A stretch of 12,906 nt of DNA, taken from the NCBI GenBank assembly GCA_023386795.1, contig JAEWJB010000039.1, forward strand, positions 1 to 12,906, given 5' to 3'. The notes beneath the pieces were generated by a model. That model was not told the DNA's origin. It did no database searches and saw only the letters and a program-made list of their open reading frames with translations. Both the position numbers and the translations under genes were made by a program. The stretch comes from Pseudomonadota bacterium. Lineage in GTDB: Bacteria; Pseudomonadota; Gammaproteobacteria; Xanthomonadales; Xanthomonadaceae. Each line of letters begins with the position of its first letter. Positions within the stretch are counted from its first letter, which is position 1. This document shows positions 1 to 6,585 of this stretch, one piece after another.

Positions 1-24
1 GCGGCGGCGCACCGGCGGCTTGCC

Positions 25-1383
25 TCATGGGGAGGACGGCGCAGCGACTTTCGCCGTCACCCGCCAGACGGCATTGCCGACGTCGTCGGCCACCAACAGC
101 CCGCCCTTGCCGTCGATCGCCACGCCCACCGGCCGCCCCTGGGCATTGCCATCGGCATCCAGGAAGCCGTCGAGCACGGTGATGGGCTTGCCCTGCGGCT
201 TGCCGTCGGCGAAGGGCACATAGACCACCTTGTAGCCGCTGGGCGGATCGCGGTTCCAGGAGCCGTGCTGGCCGATGAAGGCGCCGCCGCGATAACGCGA
301 GGGCAAGGTCTCGCTGGTACCGAAGGTCAGGCCGAGCGACGCCGTATGGGCTCCGAGCGCGTAATCGGGCTTGATGGCCGAAGCGACCTTGGCCGGGTCC
401 TGCGGGCTCACGCGCTTGTCGACGTGCTGGCCGTAATAGCTGTAGGGCCAACCGTAGAACGCGCCTTCCTTCACCTGCGTGAGGTAATCGGGCACCAGGT
501 CGCTGCCCAGTTCGTCGCGCTCATTGACCACGACCCACAACGCCTGCTTTGCCGGCTCCCACGCCATGCCCACCGGATTGCGCAGGCCGCTGGCATACAC
601 GCGCGTGCTGCCACTGCTCGGGTCCACTTCCAGCACGGCCGCGCGATTCAACTCGGCATCCATGCCCTTCTCGGCGACGTTGCTGTTGGAGCCAACACCC
701 ACGTACAGCCGGCTCCCGTCGGCGTTTGCCACCAGCGACTTGGTCCAGTGATGGTTGATCCCGCCCGGCAGGTTGGCGATGAACTTCGGCGCCGCGGTGA
801 TATGGGTATCGCCCGCCTTGTAAGGGAAGCTCACCAGCGCGTCCGCATTGGCGACATAGAAGCGGTCACCCACCAGCGCCATGCCAAAGGGGGAATACAG
901 GCCGGAGAGGAACTGGGTGCGGATCTCGGCCACGCCATCGCCGTCGGCGTCGCGCAGCAGGGTGATGCGGTCGGCGCTGGGCGTGGCCGCGCCGGCCTTC
1001 TGCATCATCGAGGCCATCACCTTGTTGCGCAGCCCTCCCTCTTCCTCCTTGCGCCGCGGCGGCGCATTGGTCTCGGCCACCAGCACGTCACCGTTGGGCA
1101 GCACGTATATCCAGCGCGGATGGTCGAGATCACGGGCGAAAGCCACCACCCGCAGGTCATCGGCGGGCACTGGCGCGGCGTCGCCCGTCCAGCGCTTCAC
1201 CGGGGCGACCTTTACCGTAGGGATGACGCGCTCGACGGGCGCGGGCAGCTGAGGGTCCGGTCCCATGCCGGCTTCCACGGGGTAGCGGGCGGTATCCCCG
1301 CAAGAGGCCAGCGCCAGCAGCGCGAAGGTCGGCGCCGCGTAGCGGGCCAGCGGTCGGGACAGGAATAGCACGCGCGATTGCAT
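25..1383 (-). CDS. PQQ-dependent sugar dehydrogenase (sorbosone dehydrogenase-like) lipoprotein
   Basis: 452 aa. The protein resembles the soluble quinoprotein glucose / L-sorbosone dehydrogenase family: six-bladed propeller enzymes that oxidise sugars with pyrroloquinoline quinone. The N-terminus is a lipoprotein signal: basic start, hydrophobic stretch, then lipobox LAS-C with Cys28 as the predicted lipidated residue, so it should sit on the membrane facing the periplasm. Family-like motifs are NHHW at 210-213 (a His there is the likely catalytic base), GLRNPVGMAWEP at 266-277, NERDELGSDLVPDY at 287-300 and a GSWNR motif at 374-378. A charged insert at 109-120 (PRRKEEEGG) lies in an early loop. 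The start ATG has no clear Shine-Dalgarno. The gene stands alone, 112 bp downstream of the DUF3247 gene. Family assignment is solid; the true substrate cannot be told from sequence, and no pqq biosynthesis genes are in the window. Confidence 0.85.
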   Translation of the reverse strand: MQSRVLFLSRPLARYAAPTFALLALASCGDTARYPVEAGMGPDPQLPAPVERVIPTVKVAPVKRWTGDAAPVPADDLRVVAFARDLDHPRWIYVLPNGDVLVAETNAPPRRKEEEGGLRNKVMASMMQKAGAATPSADRITLLRDADGDGVAEIRTQFLSGLYSPFGMALVGDRFYVANADALVSFPYKAGDTHITAAPKFIANLPGGINHHWTKSLVANADGSRLYVGVGSNSNVAEKGMDAELNRAAVLEVDPSSGSTRVYASGLRNPVGMAWEPAKQALWVVVNERDELGSDLVPDYLTQVKEGAFYGWPYSYYGQHVDKRVSPQDPAKVASAIKPDYALGAHTASLGLTFGTSETLPSRYRGGAFIGQHGSWNRDPPSGYKVVYVPFADGKPQGKPITVLDGFLDADGNAQGRPVGVAIDGKGGLLVADDVGNAVWRVTAKVAAPSSP

Positions 1384-1495
1384 CGAAGGGGAGCCCTCGG
1401 TCAGCGGTGTGGGGTCCCGGATGATGCCCCAGCGCGACCGGCAGGGGGTAAAGAGAACGTCAAACGCGTCGCTGGGCGGACGCCGCGCGGCGCGC

Positions 1496-1789
1496 TCAGG
1501 GCTCGATCGGCGGCAGCGGACGCACTTCCCGGATGCTGTCTAGCCATACCAGGTGCTGCTGCACCGGGCTGTCGAGGTCATCCAGGCGCAGCAGGCCGTT
1601 GACGCCCTCGTTCTCGGATTCGTCGCGGAACGATTGCACCGTCGGCTGCACCGCCACAGTGCCCAGCAGGCGGCTGCCATCATCCAAAGTGAGTTGCACG
1701 CGCGCCTCGCCCGGCAACTGGCGTACCCACGCTTCCAGCGCCGCAATCTGCGCCTGGTCGGTATAAACGTGTTTGGCGTACTTGGCCAT
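1496..1789 (-). CDS. DUF3247 family protein (Sm-like fold)
   Basis: 97 aa, small and soluble, with no signal peptide or membrane segment. It resembles DUF3247, a family I know mainly from xanthomonads; the recalled structure of a Xanthomonas campestris member shows an Sm-like barrel. Function is unknown. Visible features are an N-terminal helix (residues about 9-24, ending RQLPGEA), then alternating strands VQLTLDDGSRLLGTV and VQQHLVWLDSIREV, as expected of a small beta barrel. The start ATG at 1789 is preceded by an AAGGTG Shine-Dalgarno with about 6 nt spacing. It follows the sensor kinase on the same strand, but a hairpin at 1828-1849 separates them, so it is probably its own unit. An Sm-like fold suggests, but does not prove, RNA binding. 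Confidence 0.8.
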   Translation of the reverse strand: MAKYAKHVYTDQAQIAALEAWVRQLPGEARVQLTLDDGSRLLGTVAVQPTVQSFRDESENEGVNGLLRLDDLDSPVQQHLVWLDSIREVRPLPPIEP

Positions 1790-1799
1790 GGGGGCACCT

Positions 1800-1811
1800 T
1801 TCGATATCGAA
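1800..1811. promoter_or_regulatory. 12-bp perfect palindrome upstream of the DUF3247 gene
   Basis: TTCGATATCGAA is a perfect palindrome starting about 10 bases upstream of the DUF3247 ATG; its inner end overlaps the Shine-Dalgarno region. It could be a dimeric-repressor operator or chance; no regulator is identified. Confidence 0.3.
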
Positions 1812-1827
1812 CGCTGCCAGCCTAGGC

Positions 1828-1849
1828 GGCCCGCCGTGAAAGGCGGGCC
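1828..1849 (-). terminator. Hairpin after the sensor kinase gene
   Basis: Arms GGCCCGCC (1828-1835) and GGCGGGCC (1842-1849) are perfect complements with a 6-nt loop. The hairpin starts 9 bp beyond the sensor-kinase stop. There is no T tract on the minus side, so it is a terminator-like hairpin rather than a textbook intrinsic terminator. Confidence 0.55.
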
Positions 1850-1858
1850 AATGCGGCT

Positions 1859-3892
1859 TCAGCCGCGATACTTGCAGGCCGCGCGAACCGCCGAGACAAG
1901 CTGCGCCACGCTGTAGGGCTTGGCCAGATGTTCCTGGAAGCCGGAGGCCATCGCGCGGTTGCGGTCGTCGGCGCGGGCGAGCGCGGTCACGGCAATGGCC
2001 GGCATCGCGCCGGCATCCAGCCCCATGTTCTCGCGCAGCGTGCGAATCAAGCCGTAGCCGTCCATGCCGGGCATGCCGATGTCGGTCAGCAACACGTCGA
2101 ACCGTTCATGGCCGCCCTCGTCGAGCAGCGCCAGCGCATCCGTCGCGCTGCCGGCCATCACCACCTCTGCGCCCTGCTCCTCGAGCAGGCGGCGCAGGTA
2201 TTCGAGCATGTCCGGCTGGTCTTCCACGGCGAGCAGGCGCAAGCCGGCCAGTGCCTGGGCCTCCACGACCATCTCATGGCCGAGGTGGCGCCGCAGCTCA
2301 CGGCGCGGGCGCTGCGACTGCGCCGGCCGCTCCGGCAGGCGCACGCGGAAGGTCGCACCACAGCCGCGGCCGGCGCTGCTGGCACTGACCTGGCCGCCGT
2401 GCATTTCCACCAGCTGCTGCACGATCGCCAGGCCCAGGCCCAGGCCGCCGTGCTTGCGGGTGGTGGTGCCATCGGCCTGCCGGAAGCGACCAAACAGGTG
2501 GGGCAGGAATTCCGGCGCGATGCCATCGCCAGAATCCTGGATGGCCACCACGAAATAGTGGTCCTCGCGACTGACCTGCACCTCGATGCTGCCGTGCGCG
2601 GGGGTGAACTTGATCGCATTCGAAAGCAGGTTCCAGAACACCTGCTGCAGGCGCGTGCCATCGCCCAGTACCAGGCAGGGCGTATCCGGCACGGAAAGCG
2701 TCACGGCCTGGTCCTTGCCCTCGGCCACCAGGTCCTGGGCACCGATCGCCTCGCGCAGCACTTCGGCCAGGTCCAGCGTCTCCACTTCCAGCTGCACCTT
2801 GCCCAGCAGCATGCTGCTGAGGTCGAGCATGTCGGAGATCAACCGCTTCTGCGCGCGCGCGCTGCTGGCGATCACCGACAGGCCCTTGAAGTTCTGGTCG
2901 CCCTCGCCCACGCGTTGCAGCAGCAGCTCGCTCCAACCCAGGATGGTGGTCAAGGGCGTGCGCAACTCGTGCGACAACGTGGCCAGGAATTCGTCCTTCA
3001 GGCGCGCCATGCTCTCCGCTTCGCCACGGGCGATACGTTCCGATTCCAGCAGCTGCTCGCGCGCCAGCTCGATCTCGCGACGCTCGGTGACATCCGGGCT
3101 GCTGCCGGCCAGGCCGATGAAACGCCCATCGGCCGAATAGCGCGGGGTGGCGCTCATTTCCATCCAGCGCCAACGACCATCGTGGCGGCGGGCGCGTACC
3201 AGCGCGCGCATGCCGCGTTGCTGCGCGAGTGCTTCAGCCAGCTCGAACTGGAACACCGGCAGGTCTTCCGGGTGTATCAGCTCGCTCCAGGCCGAAACCA
3301 CGCCGCTGGAGATATCCAGGCCGAAAAAGTCGCCATAGGCGCTATTGACGAAACGCATCACGCCGGTGACATCCAGCACCCACACCGGCATCGGCAAGCC
3401 ATCGGCCAGCGCGCTGAAGCGTGCCTCGCTCTCCGCCAACTCACGCTCGATGCGCTTGCGCTCGGTGATGTCGATGAACAGGATCGCGACATGATGCTCG
3501 GCAGGTTCGCCGATGCGGAACGCGTCCACGGTGTACCAGCGGCCCAGCGCGCGCGCCTGCAGCTCGAAGCGCAGCCGGCGGCCGGTACGGGCCACCTCGC
3601 CGTAGCGCTGGAACCACTCATCCTCGTGCTGCGGCCGCAGCTGCCGCATCGACCGGCCCACTACGTCCTGCAAGCCGGTAAAGCGCTCGAAAGCCGCATT
3701 GACTTCGAGGAAGACGTAGTCGACCGCCTGATCGCCTTCGAACACGACCTTGACCAGGCTGAAGCCCGCATCGACATTTTCAAAGATTTCGCGATAGACG
3801 CCGTCCGGCAGCACGGTCTGGGTGCCGGGAGCGGGAGAGTCGACGGCGGTGCCGGCCTTGTTCAATGAATCGCCTGCCTGGAGTATTTCCAC
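1859..3892 (-). CDS. Hybrid sensor histidine kinase, PAS-PAS-HisKA-HATPase-REC
   Basis: 677 aa. Order of domains: PAS at about 35-145 ending in the DITERK motif; PAS at about 153-272 ending in DVTERRE; HisKA with SHELRTPL and phospho-acceptor His308; HATPase_c with N box WNLLSNAIKFTP (420-431), G1 DSGDGI (453-458), F box LFGRFRQ and G2 GGLGLGL (482-488); linker; receiver at about 550-672 with acid pair Glu557/Asp558, phospho-acceptor Asp604, Thr636 and Lys658. All catalytic residues are present. There is no transmembrane helix, so it should be a cytosolic sensor. The start is GTG at 3892, with no clear Shine-Dalgarno; a later start would cut into the first PAS domain. No DNA-binding partner regulator is adjacent, so it is an orphan hybrid kinase, likely passing phosphate to an Hpt protein elsewhere. 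The signal is unknown. Confidence 0.93.
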   Translation of the reverse strand: MEILQAGDSLNKAGTAVDSPAPGTQTVLPDGVYREIFENVDAGFSLVKVVFEGDQAVDYVFLEVNAAFERFTGLQDVVGRSMRQLRPQHEDEWFQRYGEVARTGRRLRFELQARALGRWYTVDAFRIGEPAEHHVAILFIDITERKRIERELAESEARFSALADGLPMPVWVLDVTGVMRFVNSAYGDFFGLDISSGVVSAWSELIHPEDLPVFQFELAEALAQQRGMRALVRARRHDGRWRWMEMSATPRYSADGRFIGLAGSSPDVTERREIELAREQLLESERIARGEAESMARLKDEFLATLSHELRTPLTTILGWSELLLQRVGEGDQNFKGLSVIASSARAQKRLISDMLDLSSMLLGKVQLEVETLDLAEVLREAIGAQDLVAEGKDQAVTLSVPDTPCLVLGDGTRLQQVFWNLLSNAIKFTPAHGSIEVQVSREDHYFVVAIQDSGDGIAPEFLPHLFGRFRQADGTTTRKHGGLGLGLAIVQQLVEMHGGQVSASSAGRGCGATFRVRLPERPAQSQRPRRELRRHLGHEMVVEAQALAGLRLLAVEDQPDMLEYLRRLLEEQGAEVVMAGSATDALALLDEGGHERFDVLLTDIGMPGMDGYGLIRTLRENMGLDAGAMPAIAVTALARADDRNRAMASGFQEHLAKPYSVAQLVSAVRAACKYRG

Positions 3893-3972
3893 CCGCGGGA
3901 TGCGCCCGCGCCGCCTGCGCCATCGCGCTCGTACATAGAGTGGAAATCGACGACCGGCGCGTCAAGCACGCG

Positions 3973-3984
3973 CAGACAGACAGA
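3973..3984. repeat. CAGA tandem repeat
   Basis: CAGACAGACAGA is a short tetranucleotide run (three units) in the 94-bp gap between the small membrane-protein gene and the sensor-kinase start. It could be slippage-prone but is short and may be chance. Confidence 0.4.
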
Positions 3985-3986
3985 CC

Positions 3987-4244
3987 TCACCAGCCCCACC
4001 AGGCCAGTCCCGCAATCAACCCGGACAGCAAGGCGATGGCGCCCAGGACACCCCGGTACGCATAGACGCCCTGCCGGGCCAGGCGCGCGTCCAGCCAATC
4101 CCGTGCGTCGGTACGCCAGCCCGGGAACGGCTCGTCCAGATCCTGGCGTGCCAGCAGAAGCCTGACCTGCGAGACACCCAACTGCTCGCAGTGCCGCCAG
4201 CACGCTTCGGAATGTACGGGTACGGGGATCACCGGCTCGCGCAT
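3987..4244 (-). CDS. Small membrane protein of unknown function
   Basis: 85 aa, not recognised. The start ATG at 4244 lies 2 bp after the stop of the upstream gene (4247-4249), which argues for translational coupling and for this start. The first 60 residues are soluble and charged with several Trp (RTDARDWLDARLARQG). Residues about 64-84 form one hydrophobic helix (VLGAIALLSGLIAGLAW) ending WWGW at the C-terminus, so it looks like a C-tail-anchored inner-membrane protein. Cys15 and Cys19 lie four residues apart. The close pairing with the next gene upstream suggests the two act together, and the sensor kinase follows after 94 bp. No function is assigned. Confidence 0.7.
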   Translation of the reverse strand: MREPVIPVPVHSEACWRHCEQLGVSQVRLLLARQDLDEPFPGWRTDARDWLDARLARQGVYAYRGVLGAIALLSGLIAGLAWWGW

Positions 4245-4246
4245 CG

Positions 4247-4702
4247 TCAGCCCCTGGCGTAATGCGGCTGGGCCTGCTCGAGCTCGCGTTCGATCGCCAT
4301 GCGCGCCAGGTGCGTGTAATTGCTGCGCGGCCCCGAGCCACGGCCGGTCAGCACGCCCTGGTAATCCAGTCCGCGCCACACGCGGCCCGTCCACTCCACG
4401 CTGTCTTCGGCAATCACCAGCATCAGCGAATAGCGATACTGCTCGCCACGGCTGTTGGTGCAGGCGTACACCGGGGGAAACTGCACCGCCACGTCGCTTT
4501 CCTGCGCCAGCGCCGCCAGATCGCGGCGCAGGCGCTCGCGCACCTGTCCGTCGCCGTCCTGCTCGCCGGCCAGGTCCAGGTCGAAGTCGCTCTGCAGGTC
4601 CACGAACGGCGCCGCGCCGGTCTGCGGACTGTGGCCATGCTGTTTGGCCCAGTCGATGAACTGCAGGCGCAGGTCGTGGGGAGGCGGCTGGGAAGGCTTC
4701 AT
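4247..4702 (-). CDS. Hypothetical soluble protein
   Basis: 151 aa, not recognised. It begins MKPSQPPPHDLRLQF and ends QPHYARG. The N-terminus has a proline patch followed by an amphipathic segment FIDWAKQHGHSP. The middle is acidic (DFDLDLAGEQDGDGQ) and the C-terminal half shows a strand-rich region with a RGSGPRSNYTHLARMAIERELE helix-forming end. There is no signal peptide or membrane helix and a single Cys. The start is uncertain: the ATG at 4702 has a pyrimidine-rich leader without Shine-Dalgarno, and an in-frame ATG at 4782 would add 27 residues. I prefer 4702 because the extension has basic, random-looking sequence. It is the first gene of a pair with the small membrane protein and diverges from the DUF3016 gene. 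Confidence 0.65.
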   Translation of the reverse strand: MKPSQPPPHDLRLQFIDWAKQHGHSPQTGAAPFVDLQSDFDLDLAGEQDGDGQVRERLRRDLAALAQESDVAVQFPPVYACTNSRGEQYRYSLMLVIAEDSVEWTGRVWRGLDYQGVLTGRGSGPRSNYTHLARMAIERELEQAQPHYARG

Positions 4703-4894
4703 CAGGCCGGGGGGAAGTAGGGGATTGGCTGAAATTTTGCCTATCGTGGCGTGAAGCGCGCGCCGAAACCCGGTGAACCGCATGTCGATGGATGAACCGG
4801 TCGGCAATAACCCGGCCGGACAGGGATACGCGGCCGTTGCCGCTGCCGCGACGGCGGGCGCACACTCGGCGCAAGAACCCCACGAGAGCGTGCC
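4703..4894. other. Divergent intergenic region, hypothetical gene / DUF3016 gene
   Basis: 192 bp between divergent starts, so it should hold promoters for both sides. An A/T-rich island (GAAATTTTGCC, near 4731) stands out in the otherwise GC-rich sequence. I could not fit a convincing -35/-10 pair to either gene. Confidence 0.35.
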
Positions 4895-5464
4895 ATGAAA
4901 CGTACCCTCACCTGCGCCGTCGTCCTGCTGACCTGCCTGCTCGGCCTGTCCACGGCCCAAGCGCGCGTGCGCAACGTCACCGACCCGAATGCCCCGCGCG
5001 CCTTGCCGGCCGAAGGCCCGGTCTCGGTCCAGTGGACCGACCCCAACCAGTTCACCGATATCCGCTCCAGCGGCAACCGTTTCCAGGCCCAGCAGGGCGA
5101 CTGGGTGACCACGCTTGCCGAGTATTTCCGTACCTCGGCGGCCAAGCAGCTGCCCGCCGGCGACAAGCTCGACATCACCATCACCGACATCAAGCGCGCT
5201 GGCGAATATGAGCCGTGGCACGGCCCGCGCGGGCAGGACATCCGCGTGATCAAGGACATCTATCCGCCGCGCATCCGCTTCAACTACGTGTGGACCGATG
5301 CCAGCGGCCAGGTGGTATCGCAGGGCGAGAAGCGGCTGGTCGATGCGGGCTTCCTCACCAATACCATCAACATCACCAACAGCGACCCGCTGCGCTACGA
5401 GAAGCGCATGATCGACGACTGGACCCGTCGCGAGTTCGATGACAAGGCGACCGCCGGTCGCTGA
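4895..5464 (+). CDS. DUF3016 family exported protein
   Basis: 189 aa. A classical signal peptide occupies residues 1-23 (basic MKR, hydrophobic LTCAVVLLTCLLGL, cleavage near AQA-RV), so it is periplasmic or secreted. The mature part begins with the DUF3016 pattern: VSVQWTDPNQFTDIRSSG near 43-60, then an amphipathic helix, a TITDIKRAGEYEPW strand near 96-109 and an IRVIKDIYPPRIRF stretch near 117-130. The domain's role is unknown. The start ATG has a GAGAG Shine-Dalgarno about 8 nt upstream. The gene stands alone, diverges from the hypothetical pair and converges on dadX with a shared hairpin between the ends. Confidence 0.85.
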   Translation: MKRTLTCAVVLLTCLLGLSTAQARVRNVTDPNAPRALPAEGPVSVQWTDPNQFTDIRSSGNRFQAQQGDWVTTLAEYFRTSAAKQLPAGDKLDITITDIKRAGEYEPWHGPRGQDIRVIKDIYPPRIRFNYVWTDASGQVVSQGEKRLVDAGFLTNTINITNSDPLRYEKRMIDDWTRREFDDKATAGR

Positions 5465-5471
5465 TACCGGC

Positions 5472-5493
5472 GTCCGGGGCATTCACCCCGGAC
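5472..5493. terminator. Bidirectional hairpin between DUF3016 gene and dadX
   Basis: Arms GTCCGGGG (5472-5479) and CCCCGGAC (5486-5493) pair perfectly around a 6-nt loop, in the 41-bp gap between two convergent stops. The symmetry and position suit a terminator used from both sides. There is no clear T tract. Confidence 0.6.
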
Positions 5494-5505
5494 CCGATGC
5501 GCCGG

Positions 5506-6585
5506 CTATTGCGCGTCGACGTACACGCGCGGCACGCGCTTGACGCCACACAGCATCTGATAGGCGCTGACGCCGCAGTGCGCGGCCAGCGCCGCGGTAT
5601 CGGCGCCTTCGCCCCACAGCTGTACGGGGCTGCCGACGTCGGCCGCCGGATGGTCCGTCAGGTCGACGGTGAGCATGTCCATCGACACGCGACCGGCGAG
5701 CGCGCAGGGGCGCCCCTCCACCAGCACGGGCGTGCCGTTCGGCGCGAACTGCGGATAGCCATCCGCGTAGCCCATCGCCACCACGCCGATCCGGGTCACC
5801 GGCCGTTCGGTGACGAAGCGCGCGCCATAGCCCACTGGCTCATGCGGGCCGAGATCGCGCACCGAGAGCACCTTCGAACGCAGCGACATGACCGGTCGGA
5901 GTTGGTCGGTGAACGCGTTGCGCGTCGGGAAGGGATTGGCGCCATAGAGCATCAGGCCCGGGCGCGCCCAGTCGCCGCGCAACGCGGGCCACCCGAGCAG
6001 GCCCGGCGAATTGCACAGGCTGGTTTCGGCCTGCATGCCACGGCTGGCAAGGGCGAAGGCCACGGCCTGTTCGTCGGTGCGGCTGCTGTCCATTTCATCC
6101 GCGCGCGCCAGATGAGTCATCAGCACGATGGATTCGACCTGGGGCAAGCCATGCAGGCGCAGCCACGCGGCGCGGAAGTCCTCCGGCGTCAGTCCCAGGC
6201 GATGCATGCCGCTGTCCATCTTCAACCACACGCGCAGCGGGCGCGGGCTCTTGAATGCCGCCAGCGCCTGCACCTGCCATGGCGTAGCGACCACGGTCCA
6301 CAGATCATGTTCGGCGATCAGCGAGAGCTCTTCGTTGTCGAAGAAGCCCTCCAGCAGCAGGATCGGCGCGCGGATACCGGCGTCGCGCAGTTCCAGCGCC
6401 TCTTCGATGCAGGCCACGGCGAAGCCGTCGGCTTCCGGCTCCAGCGCCTGCGCGCAGCGAACCGCGCCATGGCCGTAGGCATCGGCCTTGACCACGGCCA
6501 GGGCCTTGCCGCCCCCGATGCGCCGGGCGAGACGGTAGTTGTGGCGCAAGGCGCCGAGGTCGATCAGGGCGTGGGCTGGGCGCAC
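5506..6585 (-). CDS. dadX: Alanine racemase, catabolic type
   Basis: 359 aa, normal length for the family. A PLP enzyme interconverting L- and D-alanine. The PLP-binding motif AVVKADAYGHG is at 30-40, with Schiff-base Lys33. Arg129 (MHRLG) and the RPGLMLYG motif at 208-215 match substrate/cofactor-binding segments. Tyr253 in VGYGARF is the expected second catalytic base, and GRVSMDMLTVDLT (298-310) is the conserved C-terminal motif. The start is GTG at 6585, with a GGAG Shine-Dalgarno 7 nt upstream inside the dadA coding region. It overlaps the dadA stop by 22 bp, so the two are probably translationally coupled. The pairing with dadA and an Lrp-type regulator argues for the catabolic DadX rather than the wall-synthesis Alr, although it could serve both if no other racemase exists. 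Confidence 0.94.
   Translation of the reverse strand: MRPAHALIDLGALRHNYRLARRIGGGKALAVVKADAYGHGAVRCAQALEPEADGFAVACIEEALELRDAGIRAPILLLEGFFDNEELSLIAEHDLWTVVATPWQVQALAAFKSPRPLRVWLKMDSGMHRLGLTPEDFRAAWLRLHGLPQVESIVLMTHLARADEMDSSRTDEQAVAFALASRGMQAETSLCNSPGLLGWPALRGDWARPGLMLYGANPFPTRNAFTDQLRPVMSLRSKVLSVRDLGPHEPVGYGARFVTERPVTRIGVVAMGYADGYPQFAPNGTPVLVEGRPCALAGRVSMDMLTVDLTDHPAADVGSPVQLWGEGADTAALAAHCGVSAYQMLCGVKRVPRVYVDAQ

Noticed and set aside
265..1368. 367-codon plus-strand frame opposite the sugar dehydrogenase
   Set aside because: No domain or ribosome binding site; shadow of the minus-strand gene.
1481..1492. CGCCGCGCGGCG palindrome near the end of the DUF3247 gene
   Set aside because: No room for a hairpin loop and simple GC composition; likely chance.
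1928..3868. 646-codon open frame on the plus strand opposite the sensor kinase
   Set aside because: It is rich in His, Gln, Arg and Ala with no recognisable domain, and mirrors a kinase whose every catalytic motif is intact. High-GC coding produces such antisense frames.
4703..5482. N-terminal extension of the 151-aa hypothetical protein to 411 aa
   Set aside because: The extension is antisense to the DUF3016 gene, which has a clear signal peptide and ribosome binding site.
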